A stretch of 32,456 bases of DNA from Pseudomonas lactucae. GTDB lineage: Bacteria; Pseudomonadota; Gammaproteobacteria; Pseudomonadales; Pseudomonadaceae. The notes beneath the pieces were generated by a model. It ran no database searches and was not told the DNA's origin. It saw nothing but the letters and a program-made list of their open reading frames with translations. Made by a program: the position numbers and the translations under genes. The stretch lies in contig NZ_JAFHKI010000022.1 in NCBI RefSeq assembly GCF_016937615.1, forward strand, positions 1 to 32,456, in the 5' to 3' direction. Of this stretch, positions 8,241 to 17,300 are shown in pieces. Position 1 is the first letter of the stretch. Each line of letters starts with the position of its first letter.

Positions 8241-9578
8241 TTAATAGCGATAGGTGAAATACAGCTCCAACGCACTGAACTTCTGGTCGTTGCCGAACAC
8301 CTGCTTGGCAGCCGCCAGTGGCTTGACCCAGTTATAGGAAAGCGAGCTATAGAACGACGGCGTTGGCGTCCAGTCGAGGAATATCACGCTTTCATCGGCA
8401 AACCGCCGATCATTGACCGCCGCGCCCATGTAGTTCTTCTCATCCAGCCAGAACTGGTAGTGAATCGCGCCGAGGGTCAGGGTTTCGTTGAGGTGGGTCT
8501 TGAGTGAGAACTGCTGGACGTTTTCGTTGCTGTTGAACAGCAGGTAGTTGCCGACCACATCACCGACCAGCCACGTGCTCCAATCGACGAAGCCTTTGCT
8601 CAGTGGGTCCCAGGCTTTCTGACGGTTATCGGCCAGGTTGTCGTCACCGGAAAAACTCGCGTAGCGATAACCGATGACAGGCGTCAGCGGCAATGCGCTG
8701 AAGGCATAGTCGGCCTGGCCGTACCAGGCGTTGGCATCATAGTCGACTCCCTCGCCGCTGCCGCGCTCCAGTGCGTACTCGGCATTCAACGTCAGGGCCT
8801 GGACACCGGGCACCTTGGCATTGAGCGCCCGCAGGTTGTACACCTGCATGCCGTCGCGACGACGCGGCAACGTGCTGCCTTTGGGGCCCAGGGCGTTGAC
8901 CTTCAGGGCCATGGCGCCCAGCGTTACCTGGTCATCAAGGGTGTAATCGAGGTTGACGCCGGTCATGCGGAAATCGCCCAGGTCATCATCGGTGCGCAAG
9001 GTGAAGACCTGCGATTTCAGCGCGCCGTGGTTCCAGGCCAGGATCGCCGAGTCCTCGAAGGCTGTGCGCGGGCCCAGCCAGTAAGCGGCGTCCTTGAACT
9101 GGTCGAGGTTGCCGTCCATGACAATGAAGCCCGTACCGATCATGTAGTTCTGGCGCCCGGCGGTGAACGTCCATTCGCCGGCGCGAAAACCGCCATAGAG
9201 TTCCTCGGCCGCGACCTTGCCATCGGAGCTGCGGGTAAAGCCGCCCGCATCGCCGTCGCCAAATGTGGTGGCAGCCACCAGCGACCCGCCGGCCAGCAGA
9301 CTGAAATCGGTTTGCACCGCGTACTCGAGCTTGACGCCCGGTTTTACGTAGAACTCTTGCCAGTCGATCCGGGTGCCGCCATTTTTTCCGTTGCGCGCAT
9401 CGACCCGGCCGCGACCGAAGTTGACGCCACGCGTGGACAAGGTTGCACCGCCTGCCGTGAGATTGACTTCACCCTTGAGGTTACCGTCCTCAAAGGTATA
9501 GCCCGCCCACGCGACATGGGTGGTCAGGGGTAAGCCGAGCGCTAAGAGCGCTCGTAAGAAACGCTTGGTGAAAACCAT
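8241..9578 (-). CDS. Outer-membrane beta-barrel porin, alginate-export-like
   Basis: This 445-residue protein has a signal peptide ending HVAWAGYTFEDG, many amphipathic beta-strands, and a C-terminal ...LELYFTYRY ending in an aromatic residue, as expected for an outer-membrane barrel. Strand sequences such as YGGFRAGEWTFTAGRQNYMIGTGFIVMDG resemble the alginate-export/porin superfamily, but I cannot assign a specific substrate. The ATG at 9578 has AGGAG seven bases upstream. It is the second gene of the minus-strand operon, between the serine hydrolase (116 bases upstream) and the periplasmic binding protein. The natural reading is that it admits the substrate of that system through the outer membrane. 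Confidence 0.8.
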   Translation of the reverse strand: MVFTKRFLRALLALGLPLTTHVAWAGYTFEDGNLKGEVNLTAGGATLSTRGVNFGRGRVDARNGKNGGTRIDWQEFYVKPGVKLEYAVQTDFSLLAGGSLVAATTFGDGDAGGFTRSSDGKVAAEELYGGFRAGEWTFTAGRQNYMIGTGFIVMDGNLDQFKDAAYWLGPRTAFEDSAILAWNHGALKSQVFTLRTDDDLGDFRMTGVNLDYTLDDQVTLGAMALKVNALGPKGSTLPRRRDGMQVYNLRALNAKVPGVQALTLNAEYALERGSGEGVDYDANAWYGQADYAFSALPLTPVIGYRYASFSGDDNLADNRQKAWDPLSKGFVDWSTWLVGDVVGNYLLFNSNENVQQFSLKTHLNETLTLGAIHYQFWLDEKNYMGAAVNDRRFADESVIFLDWTPTPSFYSSLSYNWVKPLAAAKQVFGNDQKFSALELYFTYRY

Positions 9579-9694
9579 AAGAAGCTCCTGTGGAATTATT
9601 GTTGTTACAGGGCAGTCAATGGCGACGCAGCGCGCCGCCAACACCTGGCCAGGCCAGGTGAATAGAACGCAAGACGCTTATTGTTTTAGGTGTG

Positions 9695-10957
9695 TCAGTG
9701 GCTCAGGTGGTCGGCGATGGCACGCAGCATGCGCACGCTGTCGCCATCGAACGGGCTGACCGCGTCGGTCAGCGAGGATTGCTTGACGATCACTACGCCC
9801 GACGGCTTGTCGATGAACAGGTACTGGCCATGAATGCCGCCGGCCATCAACGCCTGGCTGTGGTCGTTGAACACGTACCACTGGCTTCGATAGGAGGCAC
9901 CCGGCGTCCAGCTGGAGAACTCGGTATTTTGCGCGTAGACCGCAGGGTCGGCACCGGCGGCGATACGCGCCACGGTCTCGCGAGACAGCAGTTCGACCCC
10001 ATCGTGACAGCCATCGCTGGCCAGCAGCCGGCCAAAACGCGCCATGTCTCGCAAGGTGGCGCTGAAGCCGGCCCCGGCCACATTGCGCCCCCAGGGATCG
10101 GCCATGAAATAGCCGTCGCGCTCGCACCCCAGGCGCGCCCAGATATCCTCCAGCATCGCGCTGCAGGCCTTGCCCGAAGCACGCTCCATCACCCACGCCA
10201 GGGCTTCGGTGGTGGCCGTCACGTAGTGGAAAAAACCACCGTGATCGCCGCGCTTCTTGAGCGACGGCAAATACGTGTACAACGATTCGAACTGGGCGTA
10301 TTGCGCCGGGGCCGGTTGAAAGCCGCAGGCGTAACCGTACTGGGAACTCTCCGAGTTGGGATCGTCATACACCTCGCTGTAGTCGATGCCCACCGCCATG
10401 TCGAACAGCTGGCGCACCGTGGCATCGCCAAACGCGCTGCCCACCAGTTCGGGCACGTAGTACGCGGCCGGCAACTCGGGCCTGAGCACGCCTTGGGTGA
10501 CCAGTTGTTCGCCCAGGGTGCCGATCAACGACTTGGTCACCGAGAACATGATGTGGCGGTCACAGGCGCGCTGCCCGTTGAAGTAGCGCTCGAACAGCAC
10601 CGTGTCACCCTGCATCACCACAAAAGCGTCGGTCTGGCTGGCCACCAGATGATCGATGACGCTGATGCTCAACCCGCACTCGCTGTCGAAATACAGTGCG
10701 TCCAGTGCTGTCGGGACGTGCTTGAGCGCAGCCACTGGCATCGCGCCCGCCTGCACGTCGATGGTGGGACGCAGACGCGCCAGGTTACGAAAGCCCCATT
10801 GGCTGAAGGGCGAACGCATCCAGTTGCTCCATGTGACGCGGTATTGCGGCGCTGCCGGAAAGCCCTGCATGAGTGACGGTGCCAAGCGCGGCGCGGATAA
10901 GGACTCGGCGGTCTGGACGTACAGACTGGCCAGTGACGGCGTGATTTTCTGACCCAT
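9695..10957 (-). CDS. Serine hydrolase, class C beta-lactamase / 6-aminohexanoate-dimer hydrolase (NylB) type
   Basis: This 420-residue protein has the nucleophile motif S139-V-T-K142 in HIMFSVTKSLIG, followed by the VRQLFDMAVGIDYSEVYDD segment typical of NylB-like members of the beta-lactamase class C family. NylB hydrolyses the amide bond of linear aminohexanoate oligomers; relatives are esterases or peptidases. No signal peptide is apparent, so the enzyme is probably cytoplasmic. I chose the ATG at 10957 because AGGG lies eight bases upstream, while the ATG at 10984 and the first start at 11032 have no ribosome-binding site. It leads the operon with a porin and a polyamine-type binding protein, suggesting that the physiological substrate is an imported amide or ester. 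Confidence 0.82.
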   Translation of the reverse strand: MGQKITPSLASLYVQTAESLSAPRLAPSLMQGFPAAPQYRVTWSNWMRSPFSQWGFRNLARLRPTIDVQAGAMPVAALKHVPTALDALYFDSECGLSISVIDHLVASQTDAFVVMQGDTVLFERYFNGQRACDRHIMFSVTKSLIGTLGEQLVTQGVLRPELPAAYYVPELVGSAFGDATVRQLFDMAVGIDYSEVYDDPNSESSQYGYACGFQPAPAQYAQFESLYTYLPSLKKRGDHGGFFHYVTATTEALAWVMERASGKACSAMLEDIWARLGCERDGYFMADPWGRNVAGAGFSATLRDMARFGRLLASDGCHDGVELLSRETVARIAAGADPAVYAQNTEFSSWTPGASYRSQWYVFNDHSQALMAGGIHGQYLFIDKPSGVVIVKQSSLTDAVSPFDGDSVRMLRAIADHLSH

Positions 10958-11002
10958 GGCATAACCCTGGAAATGACTCTGCATGCGAGCAGATGCGCAG
11001 CA

Positions 11003-11032
11003 ATAATTAACCGGGCAATATTCTTTAGTCAA
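11003..11032 (-). promoter_or_regulatory. Candidate sigma-70 promoter for the serine hydrolase operon
   Basis: The minus strand has TTGACT (11027-11032) and AATTAT (11003-11008) separated by 18 bases, which places transcription start about 40 bases before the ATG at 10957. Just upstream of the -35 is a perfect 14-bp palindrome, TTTATTTAAATAAA (11041-11054), a possible regulator site. Both are visible matches only. Confidence 0.4.
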
Positions 11033-11181
11033 TAAATGTTTTTATTTAAATAAATAAACCGCTGCCGCGACTGCGCCGCTAGCAGGTTGCCAGTATTTAC
11101 GCCACGCAGCGGTGAGCTAGCCTTGATGGGGGACGGCTCGTTACCCAGGAGCCCTGCGTAAGCCGCATGGAGATAACGATC

Positions 11182-11619
11182 ATGAACCTGCGCCTGCTGA
11201 TATTTTTGATGACTGTCTCTGCCTCTGCGACTGCCTTGGCGGCGGCGTGTGATGTCTATACCCGCACCCAGAGTGACCAAGTGCCGATGGTTGAACAACA
11301 CACCTGTTATGCCTACGAAGGCATGCCCTCCGAAGCCATCGACTGGTCATGCAGCAACGAACAAAAAGACATGCTGATCACGCAAAAAAGCCGGGTTGCC
11401 CAATGCCCCGGCGACTACGCGGCCAGTTGCAAGGCCACATTGACCCAGGAAGCACTTGCCAACCCGCATGCCACCGCCAAGGCCCCGGGCCACACAGGCG
11501 CTGTGCTTCCCGGCAACGCTCGTATGGTGACTTATCACTATGCGGCGCAAGACCTCAAACAGGCCAAAATCGATTGCGAGAAAGACGGTGGGCAGTGGAC
11601 ATGGCAGTCCGCTCAGTAG
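11182..11619 (+). CDS. Secreted cysteine-containing hypothetical protein
   Basis: This 145-residue product has a clear signal peptide (MNLRLLIFLMTVSASATALAA) and six cysteines in the mature part, including CDVYTRT, HTCYAY, DWSCS, VAQCPGDYAASCK and KIDCEKDGG. That suggests a disulfide-bonded periplasmic or secreted protein. The C-terminal KIDCEKDGGQWTW resembles the end of small conserved Pseudomonas periplasmic proteins, but I do not recognise the family. The ATG at 11182 is preferred over 11167 because GGAG lies nine bases before it and the signal peptide starts there. It is divergent from the serine hydrolase operon and convergent with the CinA-like gene. No function is assigned. Confidence 0.75.
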   Translation: MNLRLLIFLMTVSASATALAAACDVYTRTQSDQVPMVEQHTCYAYEGMPSEAIDWSCSNEQKDMLITQKSRVAQCPGDYAASCKATLTQEALANPHATAKAPGHTGAVLPGNARMVTYHYAAQDLKQAKIDCEKDGGQWTWQSAQ

Positions 11620-11659
11620 ACAGCGCCGCGGCCATCGGCGCCGCCCCGCTCGTCCAGCG

Positions 11660-12160
11660 CTAAGCCTGTTCGCCCGCCAGCGCACGCTGGTGAAAATGCG
11701 GCAGCCATTTCAAGGCATGCACCGACGCGGCCAGTTGAACGTCCTCACGCCCGCCCATGAAACGCTCCTTTCGACTGAACACACTGAGCCCTCGGGCGGT
11801 GCGATAGGCCCAGGCAAAACAGATCGTCCCCGCCGGTATGCCATCGACATCCTCGGGGCCGAGGATGCCGCTGGTAGCCACCGCCACATCGGCAGGGCTG
11901 TCGCGTAACGCGCCCCTGGCCATCTCGCACACCACCTCGCAACTGGTGAGGTTGAACGTCTCGATCGTGCCGGCGCGCACGCCCAGCAAGCGTTGCTTGG
12001 CCTCTGGCGAGTACACGACGTAACCACTTTCAATCATTGACCCACTGCCCTCGACTTGCGAAAGCAGCGTGACGATCTTACCGGCCGTACAGGACTCGGC
12101 AGTCGTCAGCACCAACTGGTTGCGTTTTAGATAGTCGACGGTGGAAGCCGCTACGGACAT
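11660..12160 (-). CDS. CinA C-terminal-type nicotinamide-nucleotide amidase (PncC-like)
   Basis: This 166-residue protein consists of the CinA C-terminal domain alone. It has TAESCTAGKIVTLLSQVEGSG at the start of the domain, SGYVVYSPEAKQRLLGV, and ATSGILGPEDVDGIPAGTICFAW, which carries the conserved SGxxGP motif. Characterised single-domain members (PncC) deamidate nicotinamide mononucleotide for NAD recycling. The ATG at 12160 has a near-perfect AGGAGGT seven bases upstream; the longer frame to 12463 is an overlap shadow. Pseudomonas normally keeps a main cinA copy near recA, so this is probably a second, accessory paralogue. It is divergent from the lipoprotein gene at 12282. The family assignment is firm, the in vivo role less so. 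Confidence 0.88.
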   Translation of the reverse strand: MSVAASTVDYLKRNQLVLTTAESCTAGKIVTLLSQVEGSGSMIESGYVVYSPEAKQRLLGVRAGTIETFNLTSCEVVCEMARGALRDSPADVAVATSGILGPEDVDGIPAGTICFAWAYRTARGLSVFSRKERFMGGREDVQLAASVHALKWLPHFHQRALAGEQA

Positions 12161-12281
12161 GGTTTTACCTCCTGCATCTTTAACATCCGATTGAACGCCC
12201 GTTTGGCCGGGCCTTCTAAGTACTTGCATGCCTGAACCCGGCAAGCTCCGCCCCGAAAACGACCATGGAAGGACCCCAGCA

Positions 12282-13046
12282 ATGAAACAAGCCAACCGGG
12301 AAACCATCCTCCAATCGCTCTGCCTGACGGTGGCCGTTACTTTTCTGACAGCCTGCGCCGGCAATAACTCCGTTTCGAATGTCGTGGCGCCCGGCACCCC
12401 CACCTCGCCGACCACGCGCGCGCTCGACGCTGGCGCCGGGCTGCTCCAATCGCGTCCGCCCATCGAGGCGTTGAACGCTTATCTGGACGGCTTTCACTTC
12501 TACAACGGCCATCCCGATGTGCAAATGGAGGCGCATCACTATTGCGCCATCCTCAACGAAGAGGTGATCCAGTGTGTGATCTACGACGGCAACCGCAAGG
12601 ACGCCAAGTTGATGGGCGTGGAGTACATCATCAGCGAGCAGTTGTTCAACACCTTGCCCGCCCCTGAAAAGGCCTTGTGGCACAGCCACGTGCATGAGGT
12701 GAAATCCGGGCAACTGGTCGCGCCGGGCATTCCCGAAGTGGCCGAACATGCCCTGATGGAAAAGCTGGTGCACACCTATGGCAAGACCTGGCACACCTGG
12801 CATACCGACCTGCACAAACGCCTGCCGCTGGGTGTGCCCCAGTTGATGATGGGGTTTACCGCCGATGGTCAGGCTGACGCGCGCATGGTCACCGAACGCG
12901 ATCAGCAACTGGGCATCGACAGCCGCGAGAAGAAGCGCGCCCGTGTCGATATCCGCGCGCCAGCTATCGCACCCGGTGCGGATGCATGGCGCCAAGGCAA
13001 TGTCATCCAGATCGCTGATCCGACCGAAACGCCCCATCAGCACTGA
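12282..13046 (+). CDS. DUF1264 (OBAP-like) family lipoprotein
   Basis: This 254-residue protein starts with a lipoprotein signal peptide ending LTAC-AG, so Cys is the likely lipidated residue at about position 25. The rest shows the DUF1264 pattern shared with plant oil-body-associated proteins: LDGFHFYNGHPDVQMEAHHYCAILNEEVIQCVIYDG, EYIISEQLFNTLP, LWHSHVHEVKSGQLVAPGIP and WHTWHTDLHKRLPLG. The many histidines (HHY, HSHVH, WHTWHTD) could bind metal, but that is a guess. AAGGA lies nine bases before the ATG at 12282, and the longer frame from 12228 lacks a signal. Its molecular function is unknown in bacteria. Its setting among stress-type genes suggests an envelope-stress role. Confidence 0.82.
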   Translation: MKQANRETILQSLCLTVAVTFLTACAGNNSVSNVVAPGTPTSPTTRALDAGAGLLQSRPPIEALNAYLDGFHFYNGHPDVQMEAHHYCAILNEEVIQCVIYDGNRKDAKLMGVEYIISEQLFNTLPAPEKALWHSHVHEVKSGQLVAPGIPEVAEHALMEKLVHTYGKTWHTWHTDLHKRLPLGVPQLMMGFTADGQADARMVTERDQQLGIDSREKKRARVDIRAPAIAPGADAWRQGNVIQIADPTETPHQH

Positions 13047-13140
13047 TGGCGCCACCGGGTCATCGAGCGTAGGAGCTCGTAACAAGCAAACGAACCACAC
13101 GCCGGGGCAACCGCCCCCTTTTACTGAGAGGTAAACCAGC

Positions 13141-13422
13141 ATGTCTTACGACTATCAAGGTAACGCCACTGTCATCACCGCATCACGCCATCTGGGCACG
13201 CCATCGGATGAACGCCTGAATGAATCAGTCGATATCCAACTGACCAGCAGCGGCAAACCCACCATTGCCCGCCTGGATTTCCACGCGCCGCTCGACTGGC
13301 CCGGCAACCCAAACTTCGTCACGGTCAACCTGCCGGAAGGCACGTCCGTGAGCGGCATCATCGCCGAGATTCAACGCCCTCAGGACGGACCGGGCTGGGT
13401 GACATTCACCGTGGACGACTGA
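13141..13422 (+). CDS. Small conserved-looking hypothetical protein (93 aa)
   Basis: This 93-residue protein, with GAGG ahead of the ATG, starts MSYDYQGNATVITASRHLG. It appears mostly beta-strand with short polar turns (VDIQLTSSGKPTIARLDFHAP, VTVNLPEGTSVSGIIAEIQ, GWVTFTVDD). No signal peptide, membrane segment or cysteine is present, so it is probably cytoplasmic. I do not recognise the family. It lies 94 bases after the DUF1264 lipoprotein gene and about 90 before the DUF6555 gene, all on the same strand, and may be co-expressed with them. Codon use looks like that of its neighbours. Confidence 0.7.
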   Translation: MSYDYQGNATVITASRHLGTPSDERLNESVDIQLTSSGKPTIARLDFHAPLDWPGNPNFVTVNLPEGTSVSGIIAEIQRPQDGPGWVTFTVDD

Positions 13423-13513
13423 GGTGTTCAATACCCGTCATCGCGTTGTCGGACAATTTTTTGAATCTTTTCTGACGCCCTAAATCTTTAGTTCATGAGC
13501 ACAAGGAGGCCTC

Positions 13514-13762
13514 ATGAAACACAACGGTTTATTCACAATTCGGTACCAACTCCACGGTGAGCAAAAGTCGTTCGTCGTGCGTGCGGGGCAAATGAACAAT
13601 GCCGAGGCGTGGCATTGGGCCAGCTGCGATGCCGGCGTAGCGGTCATCCCCAGGTTTGGGCAACACACTGTCAAGCGTGTGTCCAAACCCATGGCGGAAA
13701 AATACGGCATTACGGACGTGCGCTGGAGCAGCGCCGCAGAGATCGAGTGGGCGGAGGCCTGA
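13514..13762 (+). CDS. DUF6555 family small protein, copy 1
   Basis: This 82-residue protein begins with a strong AAGGAGG site before the ATG. Its core, NNAEAWHWASCDAGVAVIPR followed by VKRVSKPMAEKYGITDVRW, is nearly the same as the core of the protein at 21852-22121, so the window holds two paralogues. I associate this pattern with the Pseudomonas DUF6555 family, which has no known function. It has no signal peptide or membrane segment. The neighbouring gene at 13767 starts four bases after its stop, with GGAGG inside the end of this gene, so the two are probably translationally coupled. Confidence 0.8.
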   Translation: MKHNGLFTIRYQLHGEQKSFVVRAGQMNNAEAWHWASCDAGVAVIPRFGQHTVKRVSKPMAEKYGITDVRWSSAAEIEWAEA

Positions 13763-13766
13763 CACA

Positions 13767-14006
13767 ATGAACAGCCACATCCTGGGTTACACAACAAGAC
13801 AGACATGGGATGAAGAGATCGCGCAAAACACCGAAATGTTCTTTGAGGCCGATCGACTGGACGCGCAAGCGTACAAAATCATCGAGTCCTACAGCGGCGA
13901 TCCGGTGACCTGGGCGCGCTTCCTCGAAGCCAAGAAACTCGCGGACGCGCAACGCACTGCCGCTTATCGAGACTGGATGCGCATTCGACGCGCCATGCGC
14001 AAGTAA
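13767..14006 (+). CDS. Small helical hypothetical protein coupled to DUF6555 copy 1
   Basis: This 79-residue, highly charged protein (MNSHILGYTTRQTWDEEIAQNTEMFFEADRLDAQ...) is predicted from composition to be almost all alpha-helix, ending in a basic segment RDWMRIRRAMRK. No domain is recognised. The ATG at 13767 follows the upstream stop by four bases and has GGAGG about ten bases ahead, which supports it over the longer open frame from 13656. Such short helical proteins next to a DUF6555 gene could form a small complex, but nothing in the sequence proves that. After it, 14007-14389 holds no gene. Confidence 0.65.
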   Translation: MNSHILGYTTRQTWDEEIAQNTEMFFEADRLDAQAYKIIESYSGDPVTWARFLEAKKLADAQRTAAYRDWMRIRRAMRK

Positions 14007-14389
14007 CTATCCGCTCACCACAAGGAGGATTTTCAATTCTTAAAAGTTATGTAGATCACATTTAGGTCGCGGGGGTGTCAGGCAGATAGTCGTCTGCCCC
14101 CAAGCCGTCGCGGGAGCAAGCTCCCTCGCCACAGGTTCGAAGTTGCATTCGATATGTGTATATCCGTGCGGCTATGACCGCACCACTCGTCCGATTGAAT
14201 AAACCTTCGCGCTCAACTTCGCCTCAACCGAAAGGTAAAGGTCCACGCGAGGGCCTTCGAGTGGACTGAAGGGATTCTGTCATTCGCAGGTTTTCAGCTA
14301 TATTTCGCTTTTCGTTCAGCCCTCACCCCTCGCTGGAATTCGTCCCCTCTACACGCTCTCTCGTGCGCAGTTAACCAAGGTTGGTATTT
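14007..14389. other. Non-coding stretch with an orphan Shine-Dalgarno, a hairpin and a REP element
   Basis: No convincing gene lies here. A textbook AAGGAGG at 14022-14028 has no usable start codon behind it. A 6-bp hairpin GGCAGA/TCTGCC sits at 14081-14098, without a T-tract. A REP-like element follows at 14108-14134. The rest leads to the large kinase gene, whose promoter I could not place. Confidence 0.5.
14108..14134. repeat. Pseudomonas REP-type palindromic element
   Basis: It contains GGGAGCAAGCTCCC followed by TCGCCACAG, the hairpin core of a well-known intergenic REP family of fluorescent pseudomonads. A second copy, in the opposite orientation with the inverse loop, is at 32269-32292, and a degenerate half copy is at 30701-30714. 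Confidence 0.75.
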
Positions 14390-17300
14390 ATGAAGTCTGC
14401 CCCCCTGCGGTCCCCCAACGTTCCGCAACGCAAGGAACTGACCCCCAGCCACCTGAGCTTTCCGGTGGTAGGTATTGGCGCGTCGGCAGGCGGACTGCAA
14501 GCGGTGAAAGCCTTTTTTGAGCACATGCCCAAAGACTGTGGCATGGCGTTCGTGGTGATCCTGCACCTGTCCCCCGATCATCAGAGCGTGGCGGACAAGA
14601 TCATCCAGGAGTCGACCGGCATGCCGGTCGTGCAGGTCAATAGCACCCTGCCAATTGAAAAGAATCAGGTGTATGTCATTTCGCCTGCACAGCTGTTGAA
14701 GATGAATGATGGCTATCTGTCTGTATCGCCCTCGGTGCGCGAGGGCGGTTCGCATGTGGCCATCGACCTGTTTTTTCGCGACCTGGCAGACACCCACAAA
14801 GAGCGGGCGTTTTGCCTGGTCCTCTCCGGTACCGGCTCCGACGGCGCGGTGGGCCTTTCACGCATCAAGGAGCAAGGCGGCATCACCCTGGTGCAAACAC
14901 CGGAAGACGCCGAGTACGACGGCATGCCCCTGGCGGCGCTGGAAACCCAGATGGTCGACCTGGTGCTGCCCGTGGTGGAGATGCCACAGAAATTGCTGGA
15001 GCTGTGGCGCAACGCCCAGTCGATCATCCTGCCCACGGCCAATGACCCCGAGATCCGTACCATCCCGCCCGCCACCGAACGCGATGCGGCGGTGGCCGAG
15101 CAATTGTTGCTCGACATCCTGGTCCAACTGCGCGCCAGCACCGGGCACGACTTCAAGCACTACAAACGCGCCACCGTGCTGCGCCGGATCGAGCGGCGCT
15201 TGCAGGTCACCGCCCAACCGGACCTGGCCACCTACTACACCTACCTGCAAGGGCATCCGGAAGAAACCAAGGCATTGCTCGGCGATATGCTGATCGGGGT
15301 GACCAATTTCTTCCGCGACCGCGAGGCCTTCGAAGCGCTTGAGCGGGATGTGATTCCCAACCTGGTCAAATCCCTGGAAGACAGCGTGCCGCACCGCGAG
15401 GAAGTGCGCGTGTGGTCGGCCGGCTGTTCCACCGGCGAGGAGGCCTACAGCCTCGCGATGCTGGTCGCCGAGCAGTTGGCGCTGGAGGCCAGCAACGCGA
15501 AGATGCAGATATTTGCCACCGATATCGATGAGCGCGCCATTACCCACGGGCGCAACGGTGTGTATCCCGAAGCGATCATCACGGACGTGCCGCCGTCACG
15601 CCTGCGCCAGTACTTCGCCAAGGAGAAAAACCAACACTACCGGGTGCGCAAGGAGATCCGCGAAAAGGTGCTGTTCGCCAAGCACAGCCTGCTGGCGGAC
15701 CCGCCGTTCTCGCAGATCGATTTGATCGTGTGCCGCAACCTGTTGATCTACCTGGACCGTGAAGTGCAGCGCGACATCCTGCAACTGTTCCACTTTGCGC
15801 TGCGCCCCGGTGGCTACCTGTTCCTGGGTTCGTCGGAGTCGGCCGACGCCTGCCTGGACCTGTTTGTGCCGGTGGACAAGCGCAACCGCATCTTTCGTGT
15901 GCGCGCCGGCTCCTCCGCGGTGCGCCGCGCGCCCACCATGCCGCGCGGTGGCTATCTGCGCCCGAACGCCTCGACCACCGCCGCTGTCGCGCCGCCCCCC
16001 AACAAGCTCTCGTTCAACGATATCCACCTGCGCGCCCTGGCCAAGGCCGCGCCGCCCAGCGTGATTGTCGACATCCACGCCGATATCCTGCACATGAGCG
16101 AAGGCGCGGGACGGTTCCTGCGCTATGTGGCCGGGGAAATCACCCACAATTTGCTGGCGCTGGTGCATCCCGACCTGCGCCTGGATATCCGCACCACGCT
16201 GTTCCAGGCCCAGCAATCGAACATCGCCGTGACCTCGCGCAAGGTCCGCATACAACGCGAGAAGGGCACTTACCTGGTGGACATCAGCGCCCGCCCCTAC
16301 CGCGATGACGCCACCGAAAACGACTATGTGCTGGTGATGTTCCAGGAAACCGAAGTCGACCCGCAGCAGGTCGAGGCCGACACCATCAGCCTCGCAGAAA
16401 ACCAGCTCATGAGCACCCTGGAGCGCGAGCTGCAACGCACCAAGCTGCATTTGCAGGACACCATCGAGCAGGCCGAAGTCTCCAGCGAGGAACTCAAGGC
16501 ATCCAACGAGGAGATGCAGGCGATCAACGAAGAACTGCGTTCGGCCACCGAGGAACTGGAAACCAGCAAGGAAGAGCTGCAGTCGATCAATGAAGAGTTG
16601 TTGACGGTCAATTACGAACTCAAGACCAAGGTCGAGGAGACGGACAAGGTCAACGACTACCTGACCAACCTGATCGCCTCCACCGACATTGCCACGGTGT
16701 TCGTCGACCGCAACATGCGCATCCGCTGGTTCACCCCGCGGGCCACTGATCTTTTCAGCATGCTGCCGGTGGACACCGGGCGCTCGCTGATGGACATCAC
16801 GCACCGCCTCGATTACCCGCAGATGACCGAGGATGCGACGACCGTCTTTGAATCGCTGAGCATCATCGAGCGGGAAATCAGCAGCAAGGACGCGCGCTGG
16901 TACATTGCGCGTTTGCTGCCCTACCGCTCCAGCGAAGACCACATCGACGGCACCGTGCTGACCTTTATCGACATCACCAAGCGCCGCCAGGCCGAAGAGG
17001 AACTGCGCCTGGGTGAAGAGCGCATGCGCCTGGTCGCCGAGAGCACCCATGATTTTGCCATTATCATTTTGAATGACCATGGCGCCATCACCGATTGGAA
17101 CACCGGTGCCGAACTGATCTTCGGCTACACCAAGGACGAAGTGCTGGGTGCTTATTACGATCTGATTTTCTCACCGGAAGACCGCTCCGCCGGCATACCC
17201 GAGAGCGAACTGCGCGCCGCCCGCGACCATGGGCGCGGCGAAGATGAACGCTGGCACGTGCGCAAGGATGGCAGCCGGTTCTATTGCAGCGGTGAAGTCA

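Noticed and set aside
9692..10876. A 394-codon plus-strand open frame opposite the serine hydrolase
   Set aside because: The other strand has the SVTK catalytic motif and a proper start; this frame shows only shadow-type composition.
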